DNA of 64,000 bases from Streptomyces antimycoticus (GTDB lineage: Bacteria; Actinomycetota; Actinomycetes; Streptomycetales; Streptomycetaceae): contig NZ_BJHV01000001.1 of NCBI RefSeq assembly GCF_005405925.1, positions 5,332,001 to 5,396,000 of the forward strand, written 5' to 3'. Below the pieces are notes generated by a model, which was not told where the DNA came from, made no database searches, and saw only the letters and a list, made by a program, of their open reading frames with translations. Each line of letters opens with the position of its first letter. The first letter of the stretch is position 1. A program made the translations under genes and the position numbers. Below, piece by piece: positions 1 through 8,554 of the stretch.

Positions 1-1370
1 GCGTCCGCGTCCCGCAGGGCGGCCCGTACCGCCGCGTCATCGGCGTCCGGCCGGGCCAGCCGGACGTTCTCCGCGATCGTCCCGGCGAAGAGATACGGGC
101 GCTGGGGCACCCAGGCGATCTGGCGCCGCCAGCTCTCCGGGTCCAGCGCGGCCAGGTCGCGGCCTCCGATCAGCACCCGGCCCTCGTCCGGTGTCGTGAA
201 GCCCAGCACGGCGTTCAGCAGCGTCGACTTCCCGGCACCGCTGGGACCCACGACGGCGACCGTCTCCCCCGGCCGGATCTCGAACGAGGTCCGGGCGAGG
301 GACGGTTCGCTGCGCCCGGGGTGGCGGACCACCAGCCCGTCCAGCGTGAGTGCGGCGCTCCGGGCATCGGGGGCCGCCCGGGCATCGGGGGACGGCGAGC
401 CGCCCGTGTTCGAGGGCTCGCGCTCCAGCACCGCGAACACTCCGTCCGCCGCCGCCAGCCCCTCCGCCGCCGCGTGGTACTGCGCGCCCACCTGCCGCAG
501 TGGCAGATACGCCTCGGGGGCGAGTACCAGCACCACCAGCCCGGTGAAGAGGTCCATCTCGCCGTGCACCAGCCGCATGCCGATGTCGACCGCGACCAGG
601 GCGACCGACACGGTGGAGAGCAGTTCCAGGGCCAGGGAGGACAGAAAGGCCAGCCGCAGCGTCTTGAGCGTGGCCCGCCGGTAGTCGGCCGTGCTCGCGC
701 GGATCGAGGCGGCCTGGGCCTTCGCCCGGCCGAAGACCTTGAGGGTCGGCAGTCCGGCGACGACATCGAGGAAGTGCCCGGACAGCCGGGACAGCAACCG
801 CCACTGGCGGTCCATCCGGGACTGGGTGGCCCAGCCGATGAGCATCATGAACAGCGGGATCAGCGGCAGGGTGGCGACGATGATCAGCGCGGAGATCCAG
901 TCCGCGGTGACGATCCGGGCGAGCACCGCCACCGGCACCACCACGGCCAGCCCCAACTGGGGCAGATAGCGCGCGAAGTAGTCGTCCAGCGCGTCGATGC
1001 CCCGGGTGGCGAGGGTGGTGAGCTCACCGGTCCGCTGGGAGTCCAGCCAGCTCGGGCCGAGCCGCACGGCCCGTTCCACCAGCCGCAGCCGCAGCTCCGA
1101 CTTGACCGCCGCACCGGCCCGATGGGCGGCCAGCTCGGTCAGCCAGGAGACGGCCGCCCGGCCGACGGCGACCAGCGCCAGCAACCCCAGCGGGAGCGTC
1201 AGCGCCCCCACGTCCTCGCCCCGCTGGAAGGCACCCACCACGATTTCGGCGATCAGCATCGCCTGCGCGATGACCAGACCCGCTCCGGCCAGGCCCAGCG
1301 CCACGGAGGCGACCAGGAAGAACCGGGTGGCCCGTGCGTACCGCAGCAGCCGGGGATCGATTGGTTTCAC
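1..1370 (-). CDS. cydD: CydD half of the cytochrome bd ABC exporter (3' end outside window)
   Basis: ABC transporter needed for assembly of cytochrome bd; in E. coli CydDC exports cysteine and glutathione. About 456 codons are visible. The N-terminal half is a six-helix membrane domain. It is followed by an ATPase domain with a Walker A motif GPSGAGKST (residues about 375-383) and a Q-loop (WVPQ). The signature and Walker B motifs lie beyond the window edge. In Streptomyces CydD and CydC are usually one fused protein, so the full gene is probably much longer; that part is inferred. The GTG at 1370 follows a GGGTGG ribosome-binding sequence by about 10 bases; an in-frame GTG lies at 1379 but has no usable spacing. 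It starts 23 bases after the cydB stop, so it is the third gene of the cyd operon. Oddly, a perfect parS site overlaps the start codon. Confidence 0.93.
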   Translation of the reverse strand, partial: MKPIDPRLLRYARATRFFLVASVALGLAGAGLVIAQAMLIAEIVVGAFQRGEDVGALTLPLGLLALVAVGRAAVSWLTELAAHRAGAAVKSELRLRLVERAVRLGPSWLDSQRTGELTTLATRGIDALDDYFARYLPQLGLAVVVPVAVLARIVTADWISALIIVATLPLIPLFMMLIGWATQSRMDRQWRLLSRLSGHFLDVVAGLPTLKVFGRAKAQAASIRASTADYRRATLKTLRLAFLSSLALELLSTVSVALVAVDIGMRLVHGEMDLFTGLVVLVLAPEAYLPLRQVGAQYHAAAEGLAAADGVFAVLEREPSNTGGSPSPDARAAPDARSAALTLDGLVVRHPGRSEPSLARTSFEIRPGETVAVVGPSGAGKSTLLNAVLGFTTPDEGRVLIGGRDLAALDPESWRRQIAWVPQRPYLFAGTIAENVRLARPDADDAAVRAALRDAD

Positions 1371-1377
1371 GTGAAAC
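1364..1377. promoter_or_regulatory. parS site (ParB binding) overlapping the cydD start
   Basis: Perfect 14-base palindrome GTTTCACGTGAAAC, the Streptomyces parS sequence. It covers the cydD GTG start codon. Confidence 0.93.
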
Positions 1378-1392
1378 ACACCACCCGAAGCA

Positions 1393-2394
1393 TCAGTGGG
1401 CGGCGGGGATGTGCCGGGTACCGATGCGCTTACGGAAGACCCAGTACGTCCACGCCTGGTAGGCCATGATCAGCGGCATCATGATCGCCCCGACCCACGT
1501 CATGATCTTGAGCGTATAGGGGCTGGAGGCCGCGTTCGCCGCCGTGAGGCTCCACTTCGGGTCCAGCGAGGAGGGCATGACGTCGGGGAAGAGGGCCAGG
1601 AAGAGCATCGCGACAGCCGCCGCGATCGCCACCCCGGACAGCCCGAACGCCCAGCCCTCACGCCCCCGCCGGTTCATGACCAGCGCCACTGCCAGCGCCA
1701 GGACGGCGATGACGACCGCCACCAGACTGCGGGCGTTCCCGCTGGCGCTCTGCGTCCAGACCAGGAACGGCACCGTGACCACGACGGTGGCCAGTCCCAG
1801 CCCGGTCGCATGCCGCCGTGCCCTCGTCCGGATGTCCCCGGACGTCTTGAGCGCGGCGAAGACGGCGCCGTGGAAGGTGAACAGCACCAGCGTGACCGCC
1901 CCGCCCAGCAGGGCGTACGGCGTGATCAGGTCCGCCAGACCGCCCGCGTAGTTCCCGTCCCGGCCGATCGGCACCCCGTGCACCAGATTGGCGAAGATCG
2001 CGCCCCAGAGGAAAGCGGGCAGCAGCGAGCACCAGAAGATCGCATGCTCCCAGTTGCGCTGCCAGCGGTCCTCGGGGCGCTTGTGCCGGTATTCGAAGGC
2101 GACACCGCGCACGATCAGGCAGACCAGGATGGCCAGCAGCGGCAGATAGAAGCCGCTGAAGAGTGTCGCGTACCAGTCGGGGAAGGCGGCGAAGGTCGCC
2201 CCGGCCGCCGTGATCAGCCAGACCTCATTGCCGTCCCACACCGGCCCGATCGTGTTGATCAGAACCCGGCGCTCGGTGCGGTCGCGGGCGAGCAGCTTGG
2301 TCAGCACGCCGATGCCGAAGTCGAAGCCCTCCAGGAAGAAGTAGCCCGTCCACAGGAAGGCGATCAGCAGAAACCAGAAGTCGTGAAGGTTCAT
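1393..2394 (-). CDS. cydB: Cytochrome bd ubiquinol/menaquinol oxidase subunit II
   Basis: Membrane subunit (333 aa) of the cytochrome bd terminal oxidase, which reduces oxygen to water with electrons from menaquinol and works at low oxygen. It starts NLHDFWFLLIAFLWTGYFFLEG after the initiator Met, which is typical of CydB (FLEGFDFG). Eight to nine hydrophobic helices follow, and the total length matches the family. A GGAGAG ribosome-binding site precedes the ATG. The gene lies 15 bases after cydA and 23 bases before cydD, so the three form one transcription unit controlled from the Rex-type operator upstream of cydA. Confidence 0.97.
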   Translation of the reverse strand: MNLHDFWFLLIAFLWTGYFFLEGFDFGIGVLTKLLARDRTERRVLINTIGPVWDGNEVWLITAAGATFAAFPDWYATLFSGFYLPLLAILVCLIVRGVAFEYRHKRPEDRWQRNWEHAIFWCSLLPAFLWGAIFANLVHGVPIGRDGNYAGGLADLITPYALLGGAVTLVLFTFHGAVFAALKTSGDIRTRARRHATGLGLATVVVTVPFLVWTQSASGNARSLVAVVIAVLALAVALVMNRRGREGWAFGLSGVAIAAAVAMLFLALFPDVMPSSLDPKWSLTAANAASSPYTLKIMTWVGAIMMPLIMAYQAWTYWVFRKRIGTRHIPAAH

Positions 2395-2409
2395 GATTCT
2401 CTCCGGCCG

Positions 2410-4008
2410 TCAGTACGCGAAGGTCAGCGGCTTGTCGGCGTCCTCGTCCTCGGCGGCGGCACCGCCGTCCGGACCGCCCGGACCGCCCGAGGGCAGCCGC
2501 AGCTTCGGATCCTTGGCGGGCGGCTTCTCGTCGGTGTCCGGTCCGGCCTTGGCGTACTTGGTCAGCAGCCGCACCTCGATCACCGCGAGCACCCCGTACA
2601 GCAGCGTGAAGACGCCGAGCGAGATCAGCACCTCGGTCCGGCTGACCCCGGGGGAGACCGCGTCGGCGGTCTTCATCAGCCCGTAGACCACCCAGGGCTG
2701 CCGGCCCATCTCGGTGAAGATCCAGCCGAAGGAGTTGGCGATCAGCGGGAAGCCCATGGTGAGGATGCCGATCCGCCAGGACCAGGTGGACAGCAGCGGG
2801 CTCATCTCGCGCTTCTTGGTGAGCATGAGCCGGGGCACCTCGTCCTCGCCGGTGCGGAAGGCGGGTGCCAGCCACCGCTTGCGCCGGGTCGTCCACAGCC
2901 CGATCAGTCCGGCGACGAACGAGGTCATACCGAAGCCGATCATCAGCCGGAAGCCCCAGAAGGTCATGAAGATGCTGGGGATGTAGTCATCGGGCTGCCC
3001 GCCGTAGGCGTCGGCCTCCCGCTGGGCGATGTCGTTGATCCCGGGGACGGCGTCGGTGAAGTTGCTGTGCGCCAGGAAGGAGAGCGCGGCGGGGACCTCC
3101 AGCTCGACGCTGTTGTGGCCCTTGCTGACATCGCCGACGGCGAAGACCGAGAAGGGCGCGGGCGCCTGGGTGTCCCACAGCGCCTCGGCCGCAGCCATCT
3201 TCATCGGCTGCTGCTCGAACATCACCTTGCCGAGCTGGTCACCGCTGAGCGCCGTGCCGATCCCCGCGATGACCGCGACGACCAGGCCCACCCGCAGCGA
3301 GGCCCGCATCGCCCCGATCTGCTTCTTGCCCTGCTCGCCCAGCTCCTCGCCACGCTCCCGGCGGCGCTTGGCCCGCAGCAGGTGGAAGGAGGAGATGCCG
3401 ATGATGAAGGCGGCGCCGGTGAGGAAGGCCGCGGTCAGGGTGTGGAAGACCACGACGAGGGTGGTGTTCTGGGTCAGCACCGCCCAGATGTCGGTGAGCT
3501 GGGCCTTTCCGGTGGCCTTGTCGATGGTGTAGCCGGTCGGGTGCTGCATCCAGGAGTTGGCGGCCAGGATGAAGTACGACGAGAGGATCGTGCCGATCGA
3601 GACGATCCAGATGCAGGCGCAGTGGATCTTCTTGGGCAGCTTGTCCCAGCCGAAGATCCACAGACCTATGAAGGTGGACTCGAAGAAGAAGGCCAGCAGG
3701 GCCTCCATCGCGAGCGGGGCACCGAAGACATCACCGACGAAGCGGGAGTAGTCCGACCAGTTCATGCCGAACTGGAACTCCTGCACGATGCCGGTGACCA
3801 CACCCATCGCGATGTTGATCAGGAAGAGCTTGCCCCAGAACTTGGTGGCGTGGAAGTACTTCTCCTTGCCCGTGCTGACCCAGGCGGTCTCCAGACCCGC
3901 CGTGATCGCGGCGAGAGAGATCGTCAGTGGCACGAAGAGGAAGTGGTAGACGGTGGTGATGCCGAACTGCCATCGGGCGAGCGTCTCCGGCGCCAGAGCC
4001 AGATTCAC
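2410..4008 (-). CDS. cydA: Cytochrome bd ubiquinol/menaquinol oxidase subunit I
   Basis: Haem-carrying subunit (532 aa) of cytochrome bd oxidase in the plasma membrane. The N-terminal VYHFLFVPLTI segment carries an early His (residue 22) at the expected haem-ligand position. GRQPWVV is the conserved quinol-loop signature, and about nine transmembrane helices are visible. The C-terminal 50 residues are a charged Pro/Gly/Asp-rich tail. The start is a GTG preceded by AAGGAGAG. It is the first gene of cydA-cydB-cydD. The Rex-like operator about 40 bases upstream suggests repression at low NADH/NAD+ ratio and induction when oxygen is limiting. Confidence 0.97.
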   Translation of the reverse strand: MNLALAPETLARWQFGITTVYHFLFVPLTISLAAITAGLETAWVSTGKEKYFHATKFWGKLFLINIAMGVVTGIVQEFQFGMNWSDYSRFVGDVFGAPLAMEALLAFFFESTFIGLWIFGWDKLPKKIHCACIWIVSIGTILSSYFILAANSWMQHPTGYTIDKATGKAQLTDIWAVLTQNTTLVVVFHTLTAAFLTGAAFIIGISSFHLLRAKRRRERGEELGEQGKKQIGAMRASLRVGLVVAVIAGIGTALSGDQLGKVMFEQQPMKMAAAEALWDTQAPAPFSVFAVGDVSKGHNSVELEVPAALSFLAHSNFTDAVPGINDIAQREADAYGGQPDDYIPSIFMTFWGFRLMIGFGMTSFVAGLIGLWTTRRKRWLAPAFRTGEDEVPRLMLTKKREMSPLLSTWSWRIGILTMGFPLIANSFGWIFTEMGRQPWVVYGLMKTADAVSPGVSRTEVLISLGVFTLLYGVLAVIEVRLLTKYAKAGPDTDEKPPAKDPKLRLPSGGPGGPDGGAAAEDEDADKPLTFAY

Positions 4009-4048
4009 CTGAATCTCTCCTTACGGTCGTGCCTGCCCGCGAACGAGC

Positions 4049-4072
4049 TTGTGAACGTATTCACATTCACAA
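4049..4072. promoter_or_regulatory. Rex-type operator upstream of cydA
   Basis: TGTGAA-CGTA-TTCACA at 4050-4065 is a perfect inverted repeat and fits the redox regulator Rex operator (TTGTGAAN4TTCACAA), known upstream of cydABCD in S. coelicolor. A further TTCACAA half-site at 4066-4072 makes a longer overlapping inverted repeat with the first TTGTGAA (4049-4055). Confidence 0.88.
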
Positions 4073-4091
4073 GCAATGATACGCACATGGC

Positions 4092-4126
4092 TTCGCCCCC
4101 TCCCACAGGGGGTGGGAGGGGGCGAA
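4092..4126 (-). terminator. Strong hairpin downstream of the hisC-family gene
   Basis: Perfect 15-bp stem (TTCGCCCCCTCCCAC pairs with GTGGGAGGGGGCGAA) around a 5-base loop AGGGG. It lies after the minus-strand aminotransferase gene and just before the cydA promoter, so it probably ends aminotransferase transcription. No U-run follows, as is common in Streptomyces. Confidence 0.75.
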
Positions 4127-4189
4127 TGGGGCACGTCTGGGTATGCTGCGCACCTTACGGAGGGGTCGATGGGCCCCTTGTGCGCCAGG

Positions 4190-4271
4190 GGCTCAGGCGG
4201 GGCTCACAGCTCCTTGCGGGCCTCAGACGCTCTAGGGCTCAGGCTCAGGCAAGGCTCACAGCTCCTTGCGG
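4190..4271. repeat. Direct repeat duplicating the end of the hisC-family gene
   Basis: Two 30-base copies, 4190-4219 and 4242-4271, differ at only two adjacent bases (GG against AA). The right copy contains the aminotransferase stop codon and its last coding bases (4256-4271); the left copy is a non-coding duplicate 52 bases away. Confidence 0.85.
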
Positions 4272-5335
4272 AACTCCTCCGCCGTCCGCAGGAAGATCTC
4301 GTTCGCCTCGCGCTCGCCGATCGTCACCCGCACCCCCTCACCCGGGAACGGACGGATCACCACGCCCGCCGCCTCGCACGCCGCCGCGAAGTCGAGCGTG
4401 CGCTCCCCCAGCCGCAGCCAGACGAAGTTCGCCTGGCAGTCCGGGACCGTCCACCCCTGGGCGGTCAGCGCCTCCCACACCCGGCCCCGCTCGGTGACCA
4501 GCGCGTCCACCCGCTCCCGCAGCGCGTCCTCGCTGCGCAGCGAGGCCACCGCCGCGTCCTGGGCGAGCTGGCTGACACCGAACGGCACCGCGGTCTTGCG
4601 CAGCGCCGCCGCCACCGGCTCATGGGCGATCGCGAAGCCGACCCGCAGCCCGGCCAGGCCGTACGCCTTGGAGAAGGTGCGCAGCACGCAGACGTTCGGC
4701 CGGTCGCGGTAGAGGTCGACGCCGTTGGGGACCCGCTCGTCCCGGATGAACTCGTTGTACGCCTCATCCAGCACCACCAGCACATCGGACGGCACCCGGT
4801 CCAGGAACCGCTCCAGCTCGGCCCGGCGCACGACGGTGCTGGTCGGATTGTTGGGGTTACAGACGAAAATCAGCCGGGTGCGGTCGGTGATCGCATCGGC
4901 CATCGCGTCCAGATCGTGGACCTCGGCATCGGTCAGCGGAACCTGCACCGAGGTCGCGCCCGCGATCTGAGTGATGATCGGATATGCCTCGAAGGACCGC
5001 CAGGCGTAGATCACCTCATCGCCCGGCCCCGCCGTGGACTGGACCAGCTGCTGGGCCATGCCGACCGAACCGGTCCCGGTGGCCAGATGCTCCAGCGGCA
5101 CATCGAAGCGCTCCGCGAGCTCGGCGATCAGCGCCGTGCAGGCGAGGTCCGGGTAGCGGTTCAAGGACGCGGCGGAGTCCGCCACCGTCTCCAGCACCCC
5201 GGCCAGCGGCGGATAGGGGTTCTCGTTGGAGGACAGCTTGAAGGCCAGGGGACCCCCCGTGGCGGCCGGCTTGCCGGGCTTGTACGTCGGAATGCCGTCC
5301 AGCGCGGCACGCAGCTTGGGGCTCTTCTCGGTCAC
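4256..5335 (-). CDS. hisC: Histidinol-phosphate / aromatic aminotransferase (fold type I)
   Basis: PLP-dependent aminotransferase (359 aa) of the HisC/Pat family, moving an amino group between glutamate and histidinol phosphate or aromatic 2-oxo acids. The internal aldimine lysine is K223 in [12 protein letters not shown]190 in VVLDEAY binds the PLP ring nitrogen, and SSNENPYPP near residue 35-43 is the family N-terminal signature. Start chosen at GTG 5335, which has AGGAGGAC about 7 bases upstream; reading upstream to 5401 is open but without a ribosome site. Streptomyces usually carries another hisC inside the histidine operon, so this isolated copy may act mainly on aromatic substrates (Pat); the sequence alone does not decide. 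The gene is divergent from the LacI regulator. Confidence 0.93.
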   Translation of the reverse strand: MTEKSPKLRAALDGIPTYKPGKPAATGGPLAFKLSSNENPYPPLAGVLETVADSAASLNRYPDLACTALIAELAERFDVPLEHLATGTGSVGMAQQLVQSTAGPGDEVIYAWRSFEAYPIITQIAGATSVQVPLTDAEVHDLDAMADAITDRTRLIFVCNPNNPTSTVVRRAELERFLDRVPSDVLVVLDEAYNEFIRDERVPNGVDLYRDRPNVCVLRTFSKAYGLAGLRVGFAIAHEPVAAALRKTAVPFGVSQLAQDAAVASLRSEDALRERVDALVTERGRVWEALTAQGWTVPDCQANFVWLRLGERTLDFAAACEAAGVVIRPFPGEGVRVTIGEREANEIFLRTAEEFRKEL

Positions 5336-5739
5336 CGACAGTCCTCCTCGACCCATTCTGTCCCGGACCGTGCACAGCGTTCGCACACGGCAATACTGCA
5401 CACCTTATGAGGATTCCCCCGTCTCGCGTACCCGCCGGGCGCCGCCGCGTACCCGCCCCCGGCGCCCGCGTACCGACCGGGGGAGCGCCCCGCTTTTCCG
5501 CGCGCGCCGGTGGCGAGCGCCGTGGCGCGCATCACCCGTGCAGGTGAGTTGAGACCTCTTCGAGACATGTATCAATCAGCAGGCGTGGATATGCCAGGGG
5601 CGATCAGAGGCCCGGTGGATCCCCCAACTGGCTTCACTTCCAAGGGAATTGATGGGGGCGTTCATGCAGAAACGTGCCTTCCGAATACCGATGGCGGAAT
5701 CGCGCAACCCTCCCACCCGAGCCCTACTATCGGCTGGCC
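5336..5739. other. 404-base intergenic region between hisC-family gene and LacI regulator
   Basis: Holds the divergent promoters. The left part is very GC-rich; the right part (5550-5739) is noticeably less so. A small plus-strand reading frame from ATG 5567 to TGA 5743 (58 codons) ends exactly on the regulator's start (ATGA), but its third codon positions are only about half G/C, unlike real genes here, and I see no ribosome site. A TACTAT hexamer at 5725-5730 sits 9 bases before the regulator's ATG and could be a -10 box for a leaderless transcript. Confidence 0.4.
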
Positions 5740-6840
5740 ATGACAGCAGCAGGGAAGCACCAGGTGAGCCGGTCGGCCGGCCGCCGGTTAGGGCGGGCGG
5801 GCATCCGGGACGTGGCCGCCGCCGCCGGGGTCTCGATCACGACCGTCTCCGACGCGCTCAACGGCAAGGGCCGGCTCCCGGAGGCCACCCGCCGCCATGT
5901 CCGCGAGGTCGCCGAGCGGCTGGGCTACCGCCCGTCCGCAGCGGCCCGCACCCTCCGTACCGGCAAGTCCGGCCTCATCGGCCTGACCGTGACCACGTAC
6001 GGGGATGAACCTTTCACCTTCACCGAGTTCGCCTACTTCGCCGAGATGGCGCGAGCCGCCACCTCCGCCGCGCTGGCCCGCGGCTACGCCCTCGTCATCC
6101 TCCCCGCCACCTCCCGCCACGACGTGTGGTCCAACGTCGCCCTCGACGGCACCGTGGTGATCGACCCCTCCGACCACGATCCGGTCGTCACCGAGCTCTT
6201 ACGCCAGGGCATCCCCGTCGTCAGCGACGGCCGCCCGGCCGGGGCCCTCCCCGTCACCGCCTGGGTCGACAACGACCACGAGGCGGCGGTGCTCGGACTG
6301 CTCGACCATCTCGCCGAGGCCGGCGCCCGCCGGATCGGACTGCTCACCGGGACGTCCACCGACACCTACACCCGACTGTCCACCACGGCGTATCTGCGGT
6401 GGTGCGAGCGCGTGGGACAGGATCCGGTCTATGAGGCGTACCCGGCCCACGACCCTTGTGCCGGTGCCGTCGCCGCCGACCGGCTGCTCGCCCGCCCCGA
6501 CCGCCCCGACGCGGTCTACGGCCTCTTCGACCCCAACGGCACCGATCTGCTCGCCGCCGCCCGCCGCTACGGCTTGCGCGTCCCGGATGATCTGCTGCTG
6601 GTGTGCTGCAGCGAATCGACCGTCTACCGCACCACCGAGCCGCCCATCACGACCCTCTCACTCAAACCCCGCCGGATCGGCACGGCGGTCGTACAGTTGC
6701 TCATCGACGCCATCGAGGGCCTTGATACCGACCACCCCGTCGAGCAGGTCATACCCACCGAATTGATCGTGCGGACGTCGTCACAGCGCCGTCCGCCGCG
6801 TACGACGGTCAGCGCCCCGCGCAGCCGTGCCGGAGGCTGA
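5740..6840 (+). CDS. LacI-family transcriptional regulator
   Basis: DNA-binding repressor of 366 aa. The N-terminal helix-turn-helix and hinge are clear: IRDVAAAAGVSITTVSDALNGKG (about residues 25-47), followed by ERLGYRPSAAARTLRTGKSG. The rest is a periplasmic-binding-protein-like effector domain (a sugar-type ligand is usual for the family; none can be named here). ATG 5740 is chosen because it gives a normal length; a GTG lies at 5764. No sugar operon is adjacent, so its target is unknown. It may control the neighbouring aminotransferase or the phosphatase downstream; this is inference. Confidence 0.92.
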   Translation: MTAAGKHQVSRSAGRRLGRAGIRDVAAAAGVSITTVSDALNGKGRLPEATRRHVREVAERLGYRPSAAARTLRTGKSGLIGLTVTTYGDEPFTFTEFAYFAEMARAATSAALARGYALVILPATSRHDVWSNVALDGTVVIDPSDHDPVVTELLRQGIPVVSDGRPAGALPVTAWVDNDHEAAVLGLLDHLAEAGARRIGLLTGTSTDTYTRLSTTAYLRWCERVGQDPVYEAYPAHDPCAGAVAADRLLARPDRPDAVYGLFDPNGTDLLAAARRYGLRVPDDLLLVCCSESTVYRTTEPPITTLSLKPRRIGTAVVQLLIDAIEGLDTDHPVEQVIPTELIVRTSSQRRPPRTTVSAPRSRAGG

Positions 6841-7071
6841 CCTGAGGGCGACTCAAGGATGACCCGAGGAGGACCTGAGACCAATGGGCTTCCCCTACCG
6901 GGCCAATCCGGGATAAAAGTCCGACCAAGCAGGAGCGAGCACCGATTGACGGCACCCTGGTGCGTCACAAGCCCTCACGGTCATTCCTATGATGGGCGGA
7001 CGACACCGCGGACCGCCGTCGACCAGGCAAGGTCCACAAGGTGGGACGGCGGCGTGATGGTGGAGGGGTCG

Positions 7072-8364
7072 ATGACTCAGGGGGCCGGTCTGGAAGCCAC
7101 GGCAGGGACCACGGCTGCGATCCCACCCGTGCCCGCGTACGGGGTGCCCACCCCGCCCATGTCCACGCATGGGGCGCCCACCTCGCCCATGCCGGCGTAC
7201 GGGGCGTTCACCCCGCCCGGCATGGTCGCGCCCGGAGCCGTACCGCCCGGGCCCGCGCCCGCGGCGCCGGGCCCCGCCGCGCCCGTGCCGCCGCCCGCGC
7301 CCGCTCCCGGGGCTCCCGCGCCGGGGGCACCGGCTCCAGGGGTGCCCGTGCCGGGGACTCCTGAGGCGCCCGCGCCCGCCGCGCCGCCGCCCGCCGAGTA
7401 CACCCCGACCGAGCGGCTCCCGGTCATGGGCCCCGGGCACACCATCCCGGACAGGCCGCTCGTCCCGGCGCAGGACCGCCCCACCGTCGCGCTCACCCCG
7501 GTGCCCGAGCCCGAGCACGGCCCGCTCGCCGAGGACGAGGGGCCCGGCCCGCTGTATGTCGTGGGCGATGTCCACGGCTACCACGACGAGCTGCGCGAGG
7601 CGCTCGCCGCCGAGGGCCTGATCGACCCCAAGGGCAACTGGGCCGCGGGCAACGCCCGGTTGTGGTTCCTCGGCGACTTCACCGACCGCGGTCCGGACGG
7701 CATCGGCGTCATCGACCTGGTCATGCAGCTCTCCGCCGAGGCCGCGGCCGCGGGCGGCTACTGCAAGGCGCTGATGGGCAATCATGAGCTGCTGCTGATC
7801 GGCGCCAAGCGGTTCGGCGACACGCCCGTCAACTCCGGTGCCGGAACCGCCTCCTTCCAGGCCGCCTGGCTGCTCAACGGCGGCCAGCGCAGCGACATGG
7901 AGCGGCTGGAGGACCACCACCTCCAGTGGATGTCCCGGCTGGACGCGATGGCGGAGGAGGACGGGCATCTGCTGGTCCACTCCGACACCACCGCCTATCT
8001 GGATTACGGCGACTCGATCGAGGCCGTCAACGACACCGTCACCGAGACGCTGCAGCGCAGCGACGCCGACGAGTGCTGGGACCTGTTCCGCAAATTCACC
8101 AAGCGGTTCGCCTTCCGCGACGAGGACACCGGGCCCCTGGCGGCCCGCGAATTGCTCGACACCTACGGCGGGGAGCGCATCGTCCACGGTCACAGCCCCA
8201 TCCCGTATCTGCTCGGCGAGGTCGGCTCCGAGGACGGCGAGGACGGCGGCACACCCGCGGTCGAGGGCCCGCATGTCTACGCGGACAATCTCGCCGTGGC
8301 CATGGACGGCGGCGTCACCATGGCCGGAAAACTGCTGGTCGTCCAACTTCCCCTGACCGACTGA
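7072..8364 (+). CDS. Calcineurin-like metallophosphatase with Pro/Ala-rich N-terminus
   Basis: Metal-dependent phosphoesterase of 430 aa, similar to bacterial PPP-type serine/threonine phosphatases. The catalytic half shows the standard motifs in order: YVVGDVHGYHDEL (GDxHG), GDFTDRGPDG (GDxxDRG), LMGNHELLL (GNHE) and a late HGHS. These ligate two metal ions. The first 140 residues are low-complexity Pro/Ala/Gly sequence with imperfect repeats (PAYG..PTPP; PGAPAPGAP) and probably disordered. ATG 7072 is chosen because GGAGGGG precedes it; ATG 7057 is an alternative. No signal peptide, so probably cytoplasmic. Substrate unknown. Confidence 0.88.
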   Translation: MTQGAGLEATAGTTAAIPPVPAYGVPTPPMSTHGAPTSPMPAYGAFTPPGMVAPGAVPPGPAPAAPGPAAPVPPPAPAPGAPAPGAPAPGVPVPGTPEAPAPAAPPPAEYTPTERLPVMGPGHTIPDRPLVPAQDRPTVALTPVPEPEHGPLAEDEGPGPLYVVGDVHGYHDELREALAAEGLIDPKGNWAAGNARLWFLGDFTDRGPDGIGVIDLVMQLSAEAAAAGGYCKALMGNHELLLIGAKRFGDTPVNSGAGTASFQAAWLLNGGQRSDMERLEDHHLQWMSRLDAMAEEDGHLLVHSDTTAYLDYGDSIEAVNDTVTETLQRSDADECWDLFRKFTKRFAFRDEDTGPLAARELLDTYGGERIVHGHSPIPYLLGEVGSEDGEDGGTPAVEGPHVYADNLAVAMDGGVTMAGKLLVVQLPLTD

Positions 8365-8554
8365 GGATTCAGCGGACGCTGCCCGGGGCAGATAGAGAGC
8401 TTCACCGGCGCGGGAGCAATTCCCGAAACTTGCTGTCACCCCGCGCCGGATCGGCTCTACCATCGGCTTATCCGTCGCAGGCTCTCCTCCGTTTCCGCCC
8501 GACTGCCCGGCGCAAGCCGGCGTCACGGCCCTACGGAGCATCGGGGGATGCACC

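Noticed and set aside
1396..4497. A 1033-codon plus-strand open frame opposite cydBA
   Set aside because: It is the antisense shadow of cydB and cydA; it is rich in Gln/Arg/Gly as expected for reverse reading of GC-rich genes and has no family features.
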